NCBI GenBank assembly: GCA_023666705.1
Contig: JAMPBO010000016.1
Coordinates: 17,212-81,211, forward strand
Origin: Bacteroides sp.
Lineage (GTDB): Bacteria > Bacillota > Clostridia > Lachnospirales > Lachnospiraceae
Length of the DNA stretch: 64,000 nt
Direction of reading: 5' to 3'
In this document: positions 1 through 9,842 of the stretch, in pieces
How the letters are laid out: every line of letters begins with the position of its first letter
How positions within the stretch are numbered: the stretch's first letter is position 1
Translations under genes and position numbers: made by a program
The notes under the pieces: model-generated
What the model was told of the DNA's origin: nothing
What the model saw: only the letters and a program-made list of their open reading frames with translations
The model's database searches: none

Positions 1-181
1 TTCCAAGTGCCATTGCAATCATGATTGTCCCGATAATGATTGTCCACACAATCTGTGACGAACTAAAGTATGGGGCAAGCAATCTGCTCGCCCCAAGTTC
101 AACTGCCATTACGGACATTCCTGCAAAAAACTCAGTCAGATATAAGAATATTTTATTTTTTAAAATCTTTTTTTCCTTCAT
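1..181 (-). CDS. Fused MFS/spermidine synthase-like membrane protein, N-terminal part only
   Basis: Reading leftward from ATG at 181-179 gives about 60 residues beginning MKEKKILKNKIF and continuing FFAGMSVMAVELGASRLLAP before the window ends. The hydrophobic first segment with a GASRLLAP motif is typical of the membrane half of fused MFS/spermidine-synthase proteins, which place several transmembrane helices before an aminopropyltransferase-like domain. A GGTGAG ribosome site precedes the ATG. It starts 14 bases after the stop of the amylase gene and may be co-transcribed with it. The catalytic part lies outside the window, so activity cannot be judged. Confidence 0.75.
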   Translation of the reverse strand, partial: MKEKKILKNKIFLYLTEFFAGMSVMAVELGASRLLAPYFSSSQIVWTIIIGTIMIAMALG

Positions 182-195
182 AAAACACTCACCAT

Positions 196-2292
196 TTATC
201 TTTGATAGCAGAGCACCGTTGCCGAAATCTTCGGCACCTCCACCTGAAGCACATTGTTCAAAACCTCGTGCTTCTCATGATTCATAGTATAGCCATCTTC
301 TGTTGTTTGTATCAGACATGTAAGCGTACTGCCGTCAGGAATTCCCATACGCCTCGGATATATGCTGACGGTCTGTGGTTCGTAATCATTGTTGAGTATC
401 ACCACAACTGCCTCATTATCCGTAAATCTGCCATAACACATAACCTTATATCTTCCAAGTAAAAAAAGTACCGAGCCCTTCATAATCGCCTCATGTGCCT
501 TATGTATTTTAATGATGTCCTTATGAAAGGCAATCAATTCGTGGTCTTCCCTGCCCCACGGGTAGGTCCTTCGGTTGTCTGGGTCCGTCCATCCACACAG
601 TCCTGCCTCATCGCCATAATAAATGGTAGGTGCCCCCGGCCATGTCATTTGAAAAACAACCGCTTCACGGAATACCCCTTTATTTAAATTTTCGTTTGCT
701 GCCTCCGGTCCCATTGTATGAAGTCTTCCAACTCTCCGGTTCGTTCTGGTCAAAAATCTGGAATGGTCATGGTTGGACAGCTCATTCATTGCTATTTCCA
801 ATGAATTCTGGTTATACCTTGACATATGATGTCTCAGTGAACCCATAAATGCGTCAGGATTACCAAGCAAATCGCCACGGAACTCGTCACTGTGTTTTTC
901 AATGCCTGTCAAAAACCATGTGATTGGCTCCATAAATGCATCGTAATTCATAACCGTATCCCACTGGTCACCTGACAGCCACGCATGTGGATCACCGTAA
1001 TGCTCCGCCAAAATAATCGCATTAGGATTTGCCGCCTTTACCCTCTTTCTGAAATCTCTCCAGAATTTGTGGTTAAACTCCTCCGTGTAACCAAGGTCAG
1101 CAGCAACATCAAGACGCCAGCCATCCACATTGTACGGCGGCGATACCCATTTCTCACCGATTCTCATAATATATTCATAAAGCTTTTCCGACTCCTCGTA
1201 ATTAAGCTTTGGCAACGTGTCATGTCCCCACCAGCCATTGTAGGTTCCGTTGTAAGGCCACTGCCAATGGTCCTGAAACCGAAAAAACTTCTTGTATGGG
1301 CTATCGTGGTCTATATATGCTCCCTTTTCATAGCCCTCCTGATTTTCGTAAATACATTCACGGTCAAGCCATTTATTAAAAGACCCACAATGATTAAATA
1401 CACCATCGAGGATAATCTTCATGCCCCGCTTATGCACTTCCTGCACAAGCTTTACAAGAAGCTGATTGCTCGCCTCCAGATTTGCCTTGTTTGTAACTCT
1501 GTTAATATACTTCGTTGACTCCTTGTTTATTTTGGAGCCGTCCTTAAGACATTCTCCCTCATCGTTGACAATAACACCGAAATGTGGGTCTACATAGTCA
1601 TAATCCTGAATATCATATTTATGATTTGACGGGGAAACAAAAATCGGATTTAAATAAATTACATCTACGCCCAAATCCTGAAGATAATCCAGCTTATCCA
1701 TAACACCCTGCAAATCACCGCCATAGAAGGAACGCACATCCATCTCATCCGGGTACTTGTACCAATCCGTTACTCTTTTTGTTCCTTCTCCAATGTAGCA
1801 GTATTCATTGTCCAGAACATCATTTGATTTATCCCCATTGTAAAAACGGTCCACAAATATCTGGTAAAATACCGCCCCCCTTGCCCAAGTAGGAACCTTG
1901 AAGCCGGGTGTAATGCTGAAATTATAATCAGGATTTAAATTTTTCTGCACACCAAGTCTGTTGTATGTACATACAACGCTGCCAGAGCATACCTCAAAAA
2001 AATATTCAATATCTTCATTGACGCTTGGAATTGTATACTCATAATAATCAAACAGCTTGTCCCGCTTGCCTACGGACATCCTGCATCGTTGTCCATTATA
2101 TACAAGGTAGACGCAATCCACATTATCAACTGCCGTCCGAAATCTGAGTGTGACTGACTGTCCCGGTTCAGGCTCAGCAGGGCTTCTGTAATATTCTGTT
2201 CCATCTGAAAAAAATGCCCATATATTGAACGCTTCCCTATTTTCAAATACATATTCAAATAACTTATGGGCTTTATCCCTTCTGTCTGACAT
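196..2292 (-). CDS. GH13 alpha-amylase family protein (neopullulanase/cyclomaltodextrinase-like)
   Basis: 698 residues, no signal peptide, so probably a cytoplasmic enzyme acting on imported maltodextrins. The first ~125 residues look like a beta-sandwich carbohydrate-binding domain of the type preceding neopullulanases. The GH13 barrel follows from about residue 135. Conserved regions are visible: DGVFNH at 296-301, DGWRLD at 390-395 with the nucleophile Asp395, the acid/base Glu430 in IILAEH, and NHDHSR at 507-512 with the stabilising Asp509. All three catalytic carboxylates are present. The exact specificity (maltogenic, neopullulanase or cyclodextrinase) cannot be told from sequence alone. 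A spermidine-synthase-like gene follows closely. Confidence 0.9.
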   Translation of the reverse strand: MSDRRDKAHKLFEYVFENREAFNIWAFFSDGTEYYRSPAEPEPGQSVTLRFRTAVDNVDCVYLVYNGQRCRMSVGKRDKLFDYYEYTIPSVNEDIEYFFEVCSGSVVCTYNRLGVQKNLNPDYNFSITPGFKVPTWARGAVFYQIFVDRFYNGDKSNDVLDNEYCYIGEGTKRVTDWYKYPDEMDVRSFYGGDLQGVMDKLDYLQDLGVDVIYLNPIFVSPSNHKYDIQDYDYVDPHFGVIVNDEGECLKDGSKINKESTKYINRVTNKANLEASNQLLVKLVQEVHKRGMKIILDGVFNHCGSFNKWLDRECIYENQEGYEKGAYIDHDSPYKKFFRFQDHWQWPYNGTYNGWWGHDTLPKLNYEESEKLYEYIMRIGEKWVSPPYNVDGWRLDVAADLGYTEEFNHKFWRDFRKRVKAANPNAIILAEHYGDPHAWLSGDQWDTVMNYDAFMEPITWFLTGIEKHSDEFRGDLLGNPDAFMGSLRHHMSRYNQNSLEIAMNELSNHDHSRFLTRTNRRVGRLHTMGPEAANENLNKGVFREAVVFQMTWPGAPTIYYGDEAGLCGWTDPDNRRTYPWGREDHELIAFHKDIIKIHKAHEAIMKGSVLFLLGRYKVMCYGRFTDNEAVVVILNNDYEPQTVSIYPRRMGIPDGSTLTCLIQTTEDGYTMNHEKHEVLNNVLQVEVPKISATVLCYQR

Positions 2293-2718
2293 CCTTTACA
2301 GCCTCCATTCTAAGTCTATAACGACTATTCTAATACAAGATTGTATTTTTAACAACGTTTATTTACAATTTCTTACTGATTCCTGCCCTGAAAGAACAAA
2401 GTGCCTAAGGAAGTTCGAAGAACTTTCTTATAAAACAGGGAAAAGGACAGCCAACGCTCGACTGCCCTTTTCGGAGAAGGTATTTTGTTACTTATGGGGT
2501 GTAGCAAAAAACTATATAATGTATTGGGGGGGGTTACAAGTATTATTATAGCAAATAAATTTTAAAAGTGTGCCCAAACAATTTTTTAATTTCATTTTTT
2601 TTTTATGCATTTTGATTATACAAATTTCCACGTAATACGCAAATTTATATCCAATTGTGCATAATCGACATTTTTATATAATTTTCATGTTAATTTTGCC
2701 TAACCCATATATTGTACT
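2293..2718. other. 426-bp AT-rich intergenic region between ftsH and the amylase gene
   Basis: No convincing coding sequence was seen. It holds a hairpin that fits an intrinsic terminator for the leftward ftsH operon (2441-2471), next to a short segment (2412-2446) resembling 63745-63777 at the other end of the window. The stretch 2520-2710 is very AT-rich and is not explained further. Confidence 0.5.
2441..2471 (-). terminator. Probable intrinsic terminator downstream of ftsH
   Basis: On the minus strand the arms AAAAGGGCAG and CTGTCCTTTT pair over 10 positions, including one G-U pair, around an 11-base loop, ending in a T-rich tract. It lies about 250 bases after the ftsH stop. The arms are nearly symmetrical, so it could act in both directions. 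Confidence 0.5.
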
Positions 2719-4590
2719 CTAAGCGTCATCTTCCACATCATGGGCTATATTTTCATCATCAGGCTCAAACAATGATGCAAATTCTTTCCCATCAATACGG
2801 TCTTTTTCAAGAAGCAGCTCGGCACATTTGTGCAGCACGTCAATATTATCCTGAATGATTTTTTTAGCTTCAAGATAACAATTGTCTATCAGCCGCTTAA
2901 CCTCATGGTCAATTTTCGCGGCCACCTTGTCACTATAGCTTCTGGAATGTCCCAAATCCCTGCCTAAGAATACTTCCTCGCCGCTTTCAACCTCATAGTT
3001 GATAAGACCAATCTTTTCTGACATTCCGAATTTTACAACCATATCCTGTGCGGTCTGGGTAGCCTGCTTGATGTCATTGGAGGCTCCTGTTGTAATATCA
3101 TCGAATATAAGCTCCTCGGCAATTCGCCCGCCCAAGCTTACCTCGATATCCTGAATCATCCTTTTTTTCGTATGGAACACATTGTCATTTTGAGGAAGCG
3201 GCATTGTGTAACCGCCTGCTCCGAGCCCATTCGGTATAATTGACACAAGGTGCACCGGTCCCACCTCACTTAACAGATGGAACAAAATTGCATGACCTGC
3301 CTCATGGTAAGCAGTGATACGTCTGTCGTGCTCCGGTACAAGACGGCTCTTTTTCTCTCCGCCAATACCAACCTTTATAAATGACTTGTCAATATCGCCC
3401 TTTCCGATATAAGGACGGTTCTCCTTTGCTGCACTAATTGCTGCCTCATTGACAAGATTCTCCAAATCTGCACCTGAAAAGCCTGAGGTTGTCCTTGCTA
3501 TTTCATGTAAATCAACATCATCCGACAATGGTTTATTTTTCACATGAACCTTAAGTATATCTTCACGTCCCTTAACGTCAGGACGACCCACCATAATCTT
3601 TCTGTCAAAACGTCCCGGACGAAGAATTGCAGGGTCAAGAATATCCACACGGTTTGTTGCAGCAATCACGATAATTCCCTCATTTGCACCAAAGCCGTCC
3701 ATCTCAACCAGCATCTGGTTCAGCGTCTGCTCCCGCTCATCGTGTCCACCACCGAGACCTGAGCCTCTCCTACGTGCAACTGCGTCTATCTCATCTATAA
3801 ATATAATACATGGTGCGTGTTTCTTTGCATCATAAAACAAATCCCTTACTCTGGATGCACCGACACCGACAAACATTTCCACGAAATCAGAACCTGAAAT
3901 TGTGAAAAATGGTACACCTGCCTCACCGGCAACAGCCTTTGCAAGAAGTGTTTTACCTGTTCCCGGAGGTCCCTCAAGGAGTACGCCCTTCGGTATTCTC
4001 GCACCTAAATCGTTATATTTTTTAGGATATCTGAGGAAATCAACAATTTCACTCATTTCCTCCTTCTCCTCGTCAAGACCTGCGACATCCTTAAATGTGT
4101 ATTTCTTATCCTCATCCGTACTCATCCTTGCACGGCTTTTACCAAAGCTCATAACCTTGTTGCCATTGCTTCCGCCACTAGCGGTTGCATTCATCATAAC
4201 GATAAGTACAATCACAAGAACAACACCTAATATGAGCGGAAGCCATGTAATAAAGGTGCTTTGCCTCGTTACATCGTAAAGGCTCATTTTTATAAGCCCA
4301 TCGCCCTGCTCCATGACCATTTCCTGTATCAGGTTTACGTCTGAAGCATAAAACTGTTTAGAAGCATCTAAGCCCCTATATGTTATGACTACCGTACCTG
4401 TCGGCACCTGACTGTTTTGATAGATTAAAACACTATCTATCATGTTCTCTTTTAAATCGCTTTGGAAATCATCTATTGTGTATTTAACATCCGTAGTTGA
4501 GTTCTTTGACGACATCCAGACAACTATACAGAACCCAATTAAAAACAACATCAGATAAAAGCCGAAGCTTCTTCGCATCCTACTCTTCAT
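2719..4590 (-). CDS. ftsH: ATP-dependent zinc metalloprotease FtsH
   Basis: 623 residues, normal length for the family. Two transmembrane segments (about 10-26 and 115-135) flank a short extracytoplasmic domain. The AAA+ ATPase follows: Walker A GPPGTGKT at 207-214, Walker B IIFIDEID at 262-269 and the second region of homology LRPGRFDR at 323-330. The zinc protease signature HEAGH is at 429-433. FtsH degrades unneeded or misfolded membrane and cytosolic proteins. It is the last gene of the tilS-hpt-ftsH run, as in Bacillus and many Clostridia, 27 bases after hpt. The ribosome site AAGGGAG supports the ATG at 4590. Confidence 0.98.
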   Translation of the reverse strand: MKSRMRRSFGFYLMLFLIGFCIVVWMSSKNSTTDVKYTIDDFQSDLKENMIDSVLIYQNSQVPTGTVVITYRGLDASKQFYASDVNLIQEMVMEQGDGLIKMSLYDVTRQSTFITWLPLILGVVLVIVLIVMMNATASGGSNGNKVMSFGKSRARMSTDEDKKYTFKDVAGLDEEKEEMSEIVDFLRYPKKYNDLGARIPKGVLLEGPPGTGKTLLAKAVAGEAGVPFFTISGSDFVEMFVGVGASRVRDLFYDAKKHAPCIIFIDEIDAVARRRGSGLGGGHDEREQTLNQMLVEMDGFGANEGIIVIAATNRVDILDPAILRPGRFDRKIMVGRPDVKGREDILKVHVKNKPLSDDVDLHEIARTTSGFSGADLENLVNEAAISAAKENRPYIGKGDIDKSFIKVGIGGEKKSRLVPEHDRRITAYHEAGHAILFHLLSEVGPVHLVSIIPNGLGAGGYTMPLPQNDNVFHTKKRMIQDIEVSLGGRIAEELIFDDITTGASNDIKQATQTAQDMVVKFGMSEKIGLINYEVESGEEVFLGRDLGHSRSYSDKVAAKIDHEVKRLIDNCYLEAKKIIQDNIDVLHKCAELLLEKDRIDGKEFASLFEPDDENIAHDVEDDA

Positions 4591-4617
4591 TCTACGCTCC
4601 CTTCTTTCTGTTAGGAA

Positions 4618-5139
4618 TTATTCTTCAATCACACCGATATAAGATAAATTCCTATACTTTTGTGCACAATCCAATCCATATCCTACTACAAACCTGTCAG
4701 GTATAACAAATCCCGTCATGTCAGGATTAACCTCCACGGCTCTCCTGTCAGGCTTATCAAGAAGTGTTACAACCTTAAAGCTTGCAGGCTTTCTCTCCTT
4801 GAGAATTTTTATAAGATAGGACAATGTTCTTCCTGAATCCATAATGTCTTCCACAAGAATAACATCTCTGTCCTGAATTGACTCATCCAAGTCCTTAATC
4901 AGCTTAACCACACCTGTTGACTTTGTCTCATTTCCATAGCTGCTCACGGACATAAAATCCATTGTCACGGGAACCTCAAGTCGCTTTGCAAGCTCGCACA
5001 TGAAAAACACGCTGCCCTTTAAAACTCCTATCAAATGTACGGAACGTCCCTCATATTCTTTATTGATAACCTCAGCCATCTCGTTTATTCTGTCATTCAC
5101 CTTGTCTTCGCTTATCAATACTCCTATTTTTTCAGCCAT
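4618..5139 (-). CDS. hpt: Hypoxanthine phosphoribosyltransferase
   Basis: 173 residues. The PRPP-binding loop VILVEDIMDSGRT marks a type I phosphoribosyltransferase, and the C-terminal PDRFVVGYGLD segment is characteristic of hypoxanthine-guanine enzymes. It salvages hypoxanthine and guanine to IMP and GMP. Its ATG lies inside the end of tilS (8-base overlap, ATGGCTGA), and the ribosome site sits within the last tilS codons, which indicates translational coupling. The tilS-hpt-ftsH order is conserved in spore-forming Firmicutes. Confidence 0.96.
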   Translation of the reverse strand: MAEKIGVLISEDKVNDRINEMAEVINKEYEGRSVHLIGVLKGSVFFMCELAKRLEVPVTMDFMSVSSYGNETKSTGVVKLIKDLDESIQDRDVILVEDIMDSGRTLSYLIKILKERKPASFKVVTLLDKPDRRAVEVNPDMTGFVIPDRFVVGYGLDCAQKYRNLSYIGVIEE

Positions 5140-6538
5140 CTTCCTCTCCCTCTCCTTCGTACTTCAGACATAAAATATCTTTTGTGGCAGCATCTACCTT
5201 ATACCTTTCATTATATCTAAGACCAATGACCCATATGATTTCACTACCACATGCCACCACCGGCCATGTAACCCTAAGTTCCCTGTCTATTTTGCCGTCA
5301 ATAAAAACTCTCGACAGCTTCTTGGAATTTCCCATTCCATCAATTATAATATAATCCCCCGCTTTCGGAGTCCTTATACAAATTTTCCCATGTATTTTAC
5401 CATAATCAACCATTTTAGTATAGATTTTTTTTGAAACCTCTGCCACATTATCTTTTTTAAACAGGCTCACATGAATACTTCCATGCCCCGGAACAATGTA
5501 CGTTCCCTGCCCCGAAATTTCAATGTCATATTCCACACTGTCAGAAACAGCACTGCTTATTATAAGCTTCTCATAGCTTTTTCTTGCAGCTAAGCCATAT
5601 GGCAGGGAAACCTGTTTCCCGCTTTCCCCATAAATTAAATCCACCACTGATTTTATATGGGTTCTGCCAATATCCTTCTGTTTTCCTGCTGCCTTTATAA
5701 TTGCCTCCCTGACAATATACTCCAAAATCGTCCTGTCCTGCTTTACTATTTTTTCTATATCAAGAACGATTCCATTTTCGTCATCATTGTTCTTACTGCA
5801 TTCTGCCATACATCCGGCAGCCTTTCCATGCATCCATTCATAGGCTCTGCCTGCCTCATTTGCAACATCACATATATGGTTGACGGCGTTGCTGTTTACG
5901 GCTTCCATTTGCGGAATAATGTTATGTCTGATTTTATTTCTGTCATACTGTGTTGTGTCGTTTGTAGAATCGTTACAGAACTCCTGATTACAAGCTGCAA
6001 GGTAAGCTTCAATCTCAGCCCTTGTACTTCCCAGCAGCGGTCTTATAATGTTGTCCCTGACAGGGGCAATGCCTGCAAGTCCCTTTAGTCCGCTTCCTCT
6101 TACGATATTGAAAATTATGGTTTCCGCCATGTCACCTTTGTTGTGTGCCACGGCAATTTTGTCTGCATGATATTTTTCCCGTACCTCCTCAAAGCACTGG
6201 TACCGGTAATTTCGTCCTGCCTCCTCAACCGAGCAGCCACATTCCCTGGCATATACACGGATATCTTTTTTAAAGACTACAAACTGAGCACCAAGCCTGT
6301 CACATAACTCCTTTACAAATAACTCGTCACGATCTGCCTCAGTGCCTCTCAGCATATGATTTATATGGACACCGAATATATTTTTACGCTCAATCCCATA
6401 ATCATCTGCAAGCATGCAAAGCACGAGCATCAGGCATACCGAATCCGCACCGCCTGATATGCCTGCGACGATACTTTTCACACCTGACAGCATATTATAT
6501 TCATCTATATAGTTCCTTACGTTGTCAATAAATTTCAT
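5132..6538 (-). CDS. tilS: tRNA(Ile)-lysidine synthetase
   Basis: 468 residues from ATG 6538. It converts the wobble cytidine of the CAU-anticodon isoleucine tRNA to lysidine with ATP and lysine. The PP-loop SGGADS is at 28-33 in an N-terminal ATP-pyrophosphatase fold, and a C-terminal TilS substrate-binding domain follows (PKAGDYI, then KKLSRVFIDGKI). The longer frame from 6559 was rejected because no ribosome site precedes it, while GAGGG stands just before the ATG at 6538. It overlaps hpt by 8 bases and follows spoIIE after about 75 bases, the usual neighbourhood. Confidence 0.95.
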   Translation of the reverse strand: MKFIDNVRNYIDEYNMLSGVKSIVAGISGGADSVCLMLVLCMLADDYGIERKNIFGVHINHMLRGTEADRDELFVKELCDRLGAQFVVFKKDIRVYARECGCSVEEAGRNYRYQCFEEVREKYHADKIAVAHNKGDMAETIIFNIVRGSGLKGLAGIAPVRDNIIRPLLGSTRAEIEAYLAACNQEFCNDSTNDTTQYDRNKIRHNIIPQMEAVNSNAVNHICDVANEAGRAYEWMHGKAAGCMAECSKNNDDENGIVLDIEKIVKQDRTILEYIVREAIIKAAGKQKDIGRTHIKSVVDLIYGESGKQVSLPYGLAARKSYEKLIISSAVSDSVEYDIEISGQGTYIVPGHGSIHVSLFKKDNVAEVSKKIYTKMVDYGKIHGKICIRTPKAGDYIIIDGMGNSKKLSRVFIDGKIDRELRVTWPVVACGSEIIWVIGLRYNERYKVDAATKDILCLKYEGEGEEDG

Positions 6539-6613
6539 CTTTCCCTCGTCTATCCACATGCTTTTTGCATATTTGAAAATATTAACACATCAAAAAGCCG
6601 ATGTATATAGTTA

Positions 6614-8644
6614 TCACAAAGTTTTAACAAGTTTACTGACTATGATTGTCGCATCGTCCTTCAGGCGGTTGCCGCCTGAAGCCTTTACCTCATCCATTAT
6701 CATTGCGGCGACCTCATCTGCGTCCATGTTGTCACATGTAAGCAGTATATCCTTTAAATACTCCTCCTTATTTTCAAAGACAATACTTTCCAAAACGCCG
6801 TCACTCAGCATGACAATCATGTCCCCATCGTAAAGCTTTTTTGTGCAGCTCTCACAATCTGCCCCCTCAACGACTCCCACGGGAAGTGATGTGGATTTCA
6901 CAATTTCTATCCATTCATCCCGCTTGATATAGGTTGCTGCTGCCCCCTGCTTATAAAGGCTTCCATAGCCCGTATGTAAATCTATGATAAGCATGTCCAG
7001 CGTTGCGAAGCTCTCCCCTTTATTTCTCTGTGCCAAATAGGAGTTTACGATTCTGATTGACATTTCCTTGTCAAAGCCCGCCATAAGCAGCTCCTCCAGT
7101 GCATCAAGCAGATTTCTGCTGTCCGTGTCAGCCCGCTCTCCGTTTCCCATTCCGTCGGCAATCATAAACAGCTTTCTGCCATCTCTGATATCTCCCACAT
7201 AAAAATTATCTCCCGACACCTGCTCCTCATATCTGCTTAAGGTCTTGACTGCCACCTGACATTCAAATTCAGGTTTTTGCTCCATGCAAAGCACATCATA
7301 CTGCCTTCCGACAATTGCCCTGCTGTCCTCCTTTAAAACAAGCCCAAGTCCGATGTGCTTTTCCACAATCTTCCTTACCGTATCCGAGACAACAATTTTA
7401 CCCCTGAGGCAGCGTATAGTGATATAAACCTCATAGCGTCCATCACGATTTTTTGTAAGCAGCAGATTTTTTACCGATATTTCTTTTGTTCCAAGCTCCT
7501 CCACAATTTTTGCCTCTATGGTTTTTCTTACGGGTACTGCATTTGACAACTCCGTTGTAAAATTATCAATTATATTTCCCACATCCAAAAAGCCAATCCC
7601 TGCCTCCGCATCCCTTGCCATTGTATAATCAATACGCTTAAATGCCTTGGCAAGATTACTGATTCTCTTCATGACCAGCCCTGCCCATTCTGCTGATTCA
7701 TTTTCCAATTCCCCATTTTTTACCCTCTCGTCAATGGCAGCAATCCAGCCTGACGGAAGTAACAGAAAAATAAGAAGTGCCGACATAAGTGCCTTTTGGG
7801 AATTTTCACCCAGCAACGGCTGATAAAAAACAAATCCACACAGATAATAAATCACTGCAAAGCATATACCATATACAAATCTTCCACCCTTTAACACACA
7901 GATGACTGCAAAGGACGCAACCGCAATAATCATCCAGTTTGTAAGAAAATAGTCATTTCCTGTCCGTGCCGCCATAATCGCTCCCGCTATCGTCGTCCAG
8001 CTTATTCCAATTCCAAAACCAAACCGATACATTGCATAAAGGATACTAAACAGTCCAAATGCCTCCGCCACCACAATTCCGCCAAAAGCAGTGACAGGCA
8101 TACCGCAAAGCACGGTTGCTGCAAGTGCCACCGCACTGATTGCCGCTTCATTTTCGATTGCTATTCTCACATAATCATTTATGATTGTCTGTATCGCATG
8201 GGAATAAATCATTGCAAGTGAAAATGCGATTCCAGCCTCTGCAAATACTGCGGGAAGCATTATGCTGCCCGAAAAAAGAATATACCATGTATAATTAACC
8301 AGTGCCGTGGAAACGGCAGCCAAAAGTGCCATGCCCGTTTTATGCCACCGATAGCGGTTTTCCTGTTTTATATTCATAAGCAGCACCACAAGCACGGAGA
8401 TGACCGCATATCTTGCCACATTGATATCTGAGGAGCATGATAGTATCCCAAGCATAAGGCTGACAGAACATGCAATAAATCGTTCTCCAATCATACAAAC
8501 TGCAATTAAAAATCCAACTAAAAAGGGATTAATCTCAAACATCTGACATCTTCCCACAAAAAAAGCTGCCACAATGAGCCATGCTCTCTTTAGCAACTTC
8601 TCCGACAGGGCATTATCCTCTGATACAACACCTGAAATATCCAT
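6614..8644 (-). CDS. spoIIE: Stage II sporulation protein E (PP2C phosphatase)
   Basis: 676 residues from ATG 8644, chosen because GGGAGG precedes it; the longer frame from 8698 has no ribosome site. The N-terminal ~300 residues contain about ten hydrophobic helices, followed by a central region and a C-terminal PP2C-type phosphatase with DGMGNGERA and a later MLSDGVLE motif. In the family it dephosphorylates SpoIIAA in the forespore, releasing sigma F, and takes part in asymmetric septation. The order divIC-spoIIE-tilS matches sporulating Firmicutes. A Spo0A-type promoter lies upstream (separate entry). Confidence 0.95.
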   Translation of the reverse strand: MDISGVVSEDNALSEKLLKRAWLIVAAFFVGRCQMFEINPFLVGFLIAVCMIGERFIACSVSLMLGILSCSSDINVARYAVISVLVVLLMNIKQENRYRWHKTGMALLAAVSTALVNYTWYILFSGSIMLPAVFAEAGIAFSLAMIYSHAIQTIINDYVRIAIENEAAISAVALAATVLCGMPVTAFGGIVVAEAFGLFSILYAMYRFGFGIGISWTTIAGAIMAARTGNDYFLTNWMIIAVASFAVICVLKGGRFVYGICFAVIYYLCGFVFYQPLLGENSQKALMSALLIFLLLPSGWIAAIDERVKNGELENESAEWAGLVMKRISNLAKAFKRIDYTMARDAEAGIGFLDVGNIIDNFTTELSNAVPVRKTIEAKIVEELGTKEISVKNLLLTKNRDGRYEVYITIRCLRGKIVVSDTVRKIVEKHIGLGLVLKEDSRAIVGRQYDVLCMEQKPEFECQVAVKTLSRYEEQVSGDNFYVGDIRDGRKLFMIADGMGNGERADTDSRNLLDALEELLMAGFDKEMSIRIVNSYLAQRNKGESFATLDMLIIDLHTGYGSLYKQGAAATYIKRDEWIEIVKSTSLPVGVVEGADCESCTKKLYDGDMIVMLSDGVLESIVFENKEEYLKDILLTCDNMDADEVAAMIMDEVKASGGNRLKDDATIIVSKLVKTL

Positions 8645-8696
8645 TTTTACCTCCCACATGAATAATGTTGCCTGTCCTAAGACACAGCGTTTATCC

Positions 8697-8730
8697 ATTA
8701 TAAATGCGGCAGTCGCTTTTATTTGTCAAA
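8697..8730 (-). promoter_or_regulatory. Spo0A-dependent-type promoter of spoIIE with 21-bp spacer
   Basis: On the minus strand TTGACA (8729-8724) and a perfect TATAAT (8702-8697) are separated by 21 bases instead of 17. The -35 lies inside TTTGACAAA (8730-8722), the exact reverse complement of the Spo0A box TTTGTCAAA. Known biology: spoIIE and spoIIG of B. subtilis are sigma A promoters with 21-22 bp spacers activated by Spo0A-P bound over the -35. The -10 is about 53 bases before the spoIIE ATG. Confidence 0.75.
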
Positions 8731-8782
8731 TCGTAGTACGGTTCCCTATAATCTTATAGACAAAAAATATCTGTCGTAAATG

Positions 8783-9085
8783 CTACTTCTCGGGACGCAC
8801 TACAATCTCATCCGGATATACCATCCCAAGCTTTTCCTTTGCAACATCCTCAACGTACTGCTTTGTCTGCATGTACTTCTCCTGTGCTTCCATCTTTTCC
8901 CTCTCAAGCTGGGCTTCCTCTATCTTTTTTTCCAAGGTTTTTTCCGTAACTGCAAGCTCACGGCTCTGGGAATATAAATTTGATATTTTAAACATCGACG
9001 CCACGCATACAACCACAACGGCAACCACTATCACAAAGCTTGCCATGCCTGATTGTTTCCTGGTCGATTTTTTTCTTCTTGCCAT
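8783..9085 (-). CDS. divIC: Septum formation initiator, DivIC/FtsB family
   Basis: 100 residues: basic cytoplasmic N-terminus (MARRKKSTRK), one transmembrane helix (about 14-32), then a charged coiled coil (about 40-75) and a short extracytoplasmic tail with VEDVAKEKLGMVYPDEI, the typical FtsB/DivIC end. It would work in the divisome with FtsL and DivIB-type proteins. Position between yabQ and spoIIE is the canonical divIC location. Confidence 0.9.
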   Translation of the reverse strand: MARRKKSTRKQSGMASFVIVVAVVVVCVASMFKISNLYSQSRELAVTEKTLEKKIEEAQLEREKMEAQEKYMQTKQYVEDVAKEKLGMVYPDEIVVRPEK

Positions 9086-9118
9086 CTCTACACCTACTCA
9101 ATAATAAAGCATACTTTC

Positions 9119-9511
9119 CTATTTTTTTGTCTTAAATGTAATTTTAATCTTTTTTCTAACATTTTTCAACACTTTATTACATTTTTTACCTAATTTCTTT
9201 ATAAAGCCTATGATGTAATCAGCAAAATACATAAACACTTTACTAATGGTGTAGTGATATACAACTGCACCCACAACCATCCCTATGAAAATATAAAACC
9301 GGAAGCTTCCGTAATTGTACCTGTTGATGCAGGCAATCGTAACACATGCTGCAAGCAGCCAGAAAAAAAGGTCTGATAGTGCAATCTGGAAATAGCTGTG
9401 ACTTATGATACGCCTGATGCACCGAATGATATCATAGCCAAAGCAAAGCAAGGCTCCCAGAAGTATACTGATTAAAAGCGTATCAAACTGACCTGCAATA
9501 AAATCATGCAT
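9119..9511 (-). CDS. yabQ: Spore cortex biosynthesis protein YabQ
   Basis: 130 residues from ATG 9511. Several hydrophobic segments (about 6-25, 40-58, 65-87) are followed by a lysine-rich tail, matching YabQ, a membrane protein needed for spore cortex formation in B. subtilis. The start was set at MHDFIAGQFD because the yabP stop TAG ends one base before this ATG (TAG-G-ATG), which suggests coupled translation; the longer frame would run 35 bases into yabP. The yabP-yabQ-divIC order supports the call. Confidence 0.88.
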   Translation of the reverse strand: MHDFIAGQFDTLLISILLGALLCFGYDIIRCIRRIISHSYFQIALSDLFFWLLAACVTIACINRYNYGSFRFYIFIGMVVGAVVYHYTISKVFMYFADYIIGFIKKLGKKCNKVLKNVRKKIKITFKTKK

Positions 9512-9512
9512 C

Positions 9513-9788
9513 CTATCTGAACAACCTTCCGAATATTTTTGACGCAACCTTGCCCGGCTCCGTTATCTCCGAGTATTCCATGCTGTCTATTCTTCCTGTA
9601 AATTCCAGCTCACAGGAGTCACTGTCAAGCTTTGACATATGCAGCTCTGCACCCTTTATCGTCAGCTTTCCCATATCCGTATTCAGCTCTGCCCGTTCTG
9701 TATCAAACGAAATCACCTTATGTACGCCCGTTATGATACCATTCTTTCTTCCTTCAAGACAAATCCTGTGGTTTGTCACAGCTTCCAT
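9513..9788 (-). CDS. yabP: Sporulation protein YabP
   Basis: 91 residues. Begins MEAVTNHRICLEGRKNGIIT and contains the conserved FDTERAELNTDMGKLTIKG stretch characteristic of the YabP/YqfC family of small beta-rich proteins. It is required with YabQ for sporulation in B. subtilis. It is directly followed by yabQ. The GGTGAG ribosome site is moderate. Confidence 0.9.
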   Translation of the reverse strand: MEAVTNHRICLEGRKNGIITGVHKVISFDTERAELNTDMGKLTIKGAELHMSKLDSDSCELEFTGRIDSMEYSEITEPGKVASKIFGRLFR

Positions 9789-9842
9789 ACATGCTCACCG
9801 CCAAAAGAAAAATCATATAAAACATTATATGTCATACAAGTC

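Noticed and set aside
985..1518. 177-codon plus-strand open frame inside the GH13 gene
   Set aside because: Antisense shadow of a clear amylase with intact catalytic motifs; no ribosome site or recognisable family.
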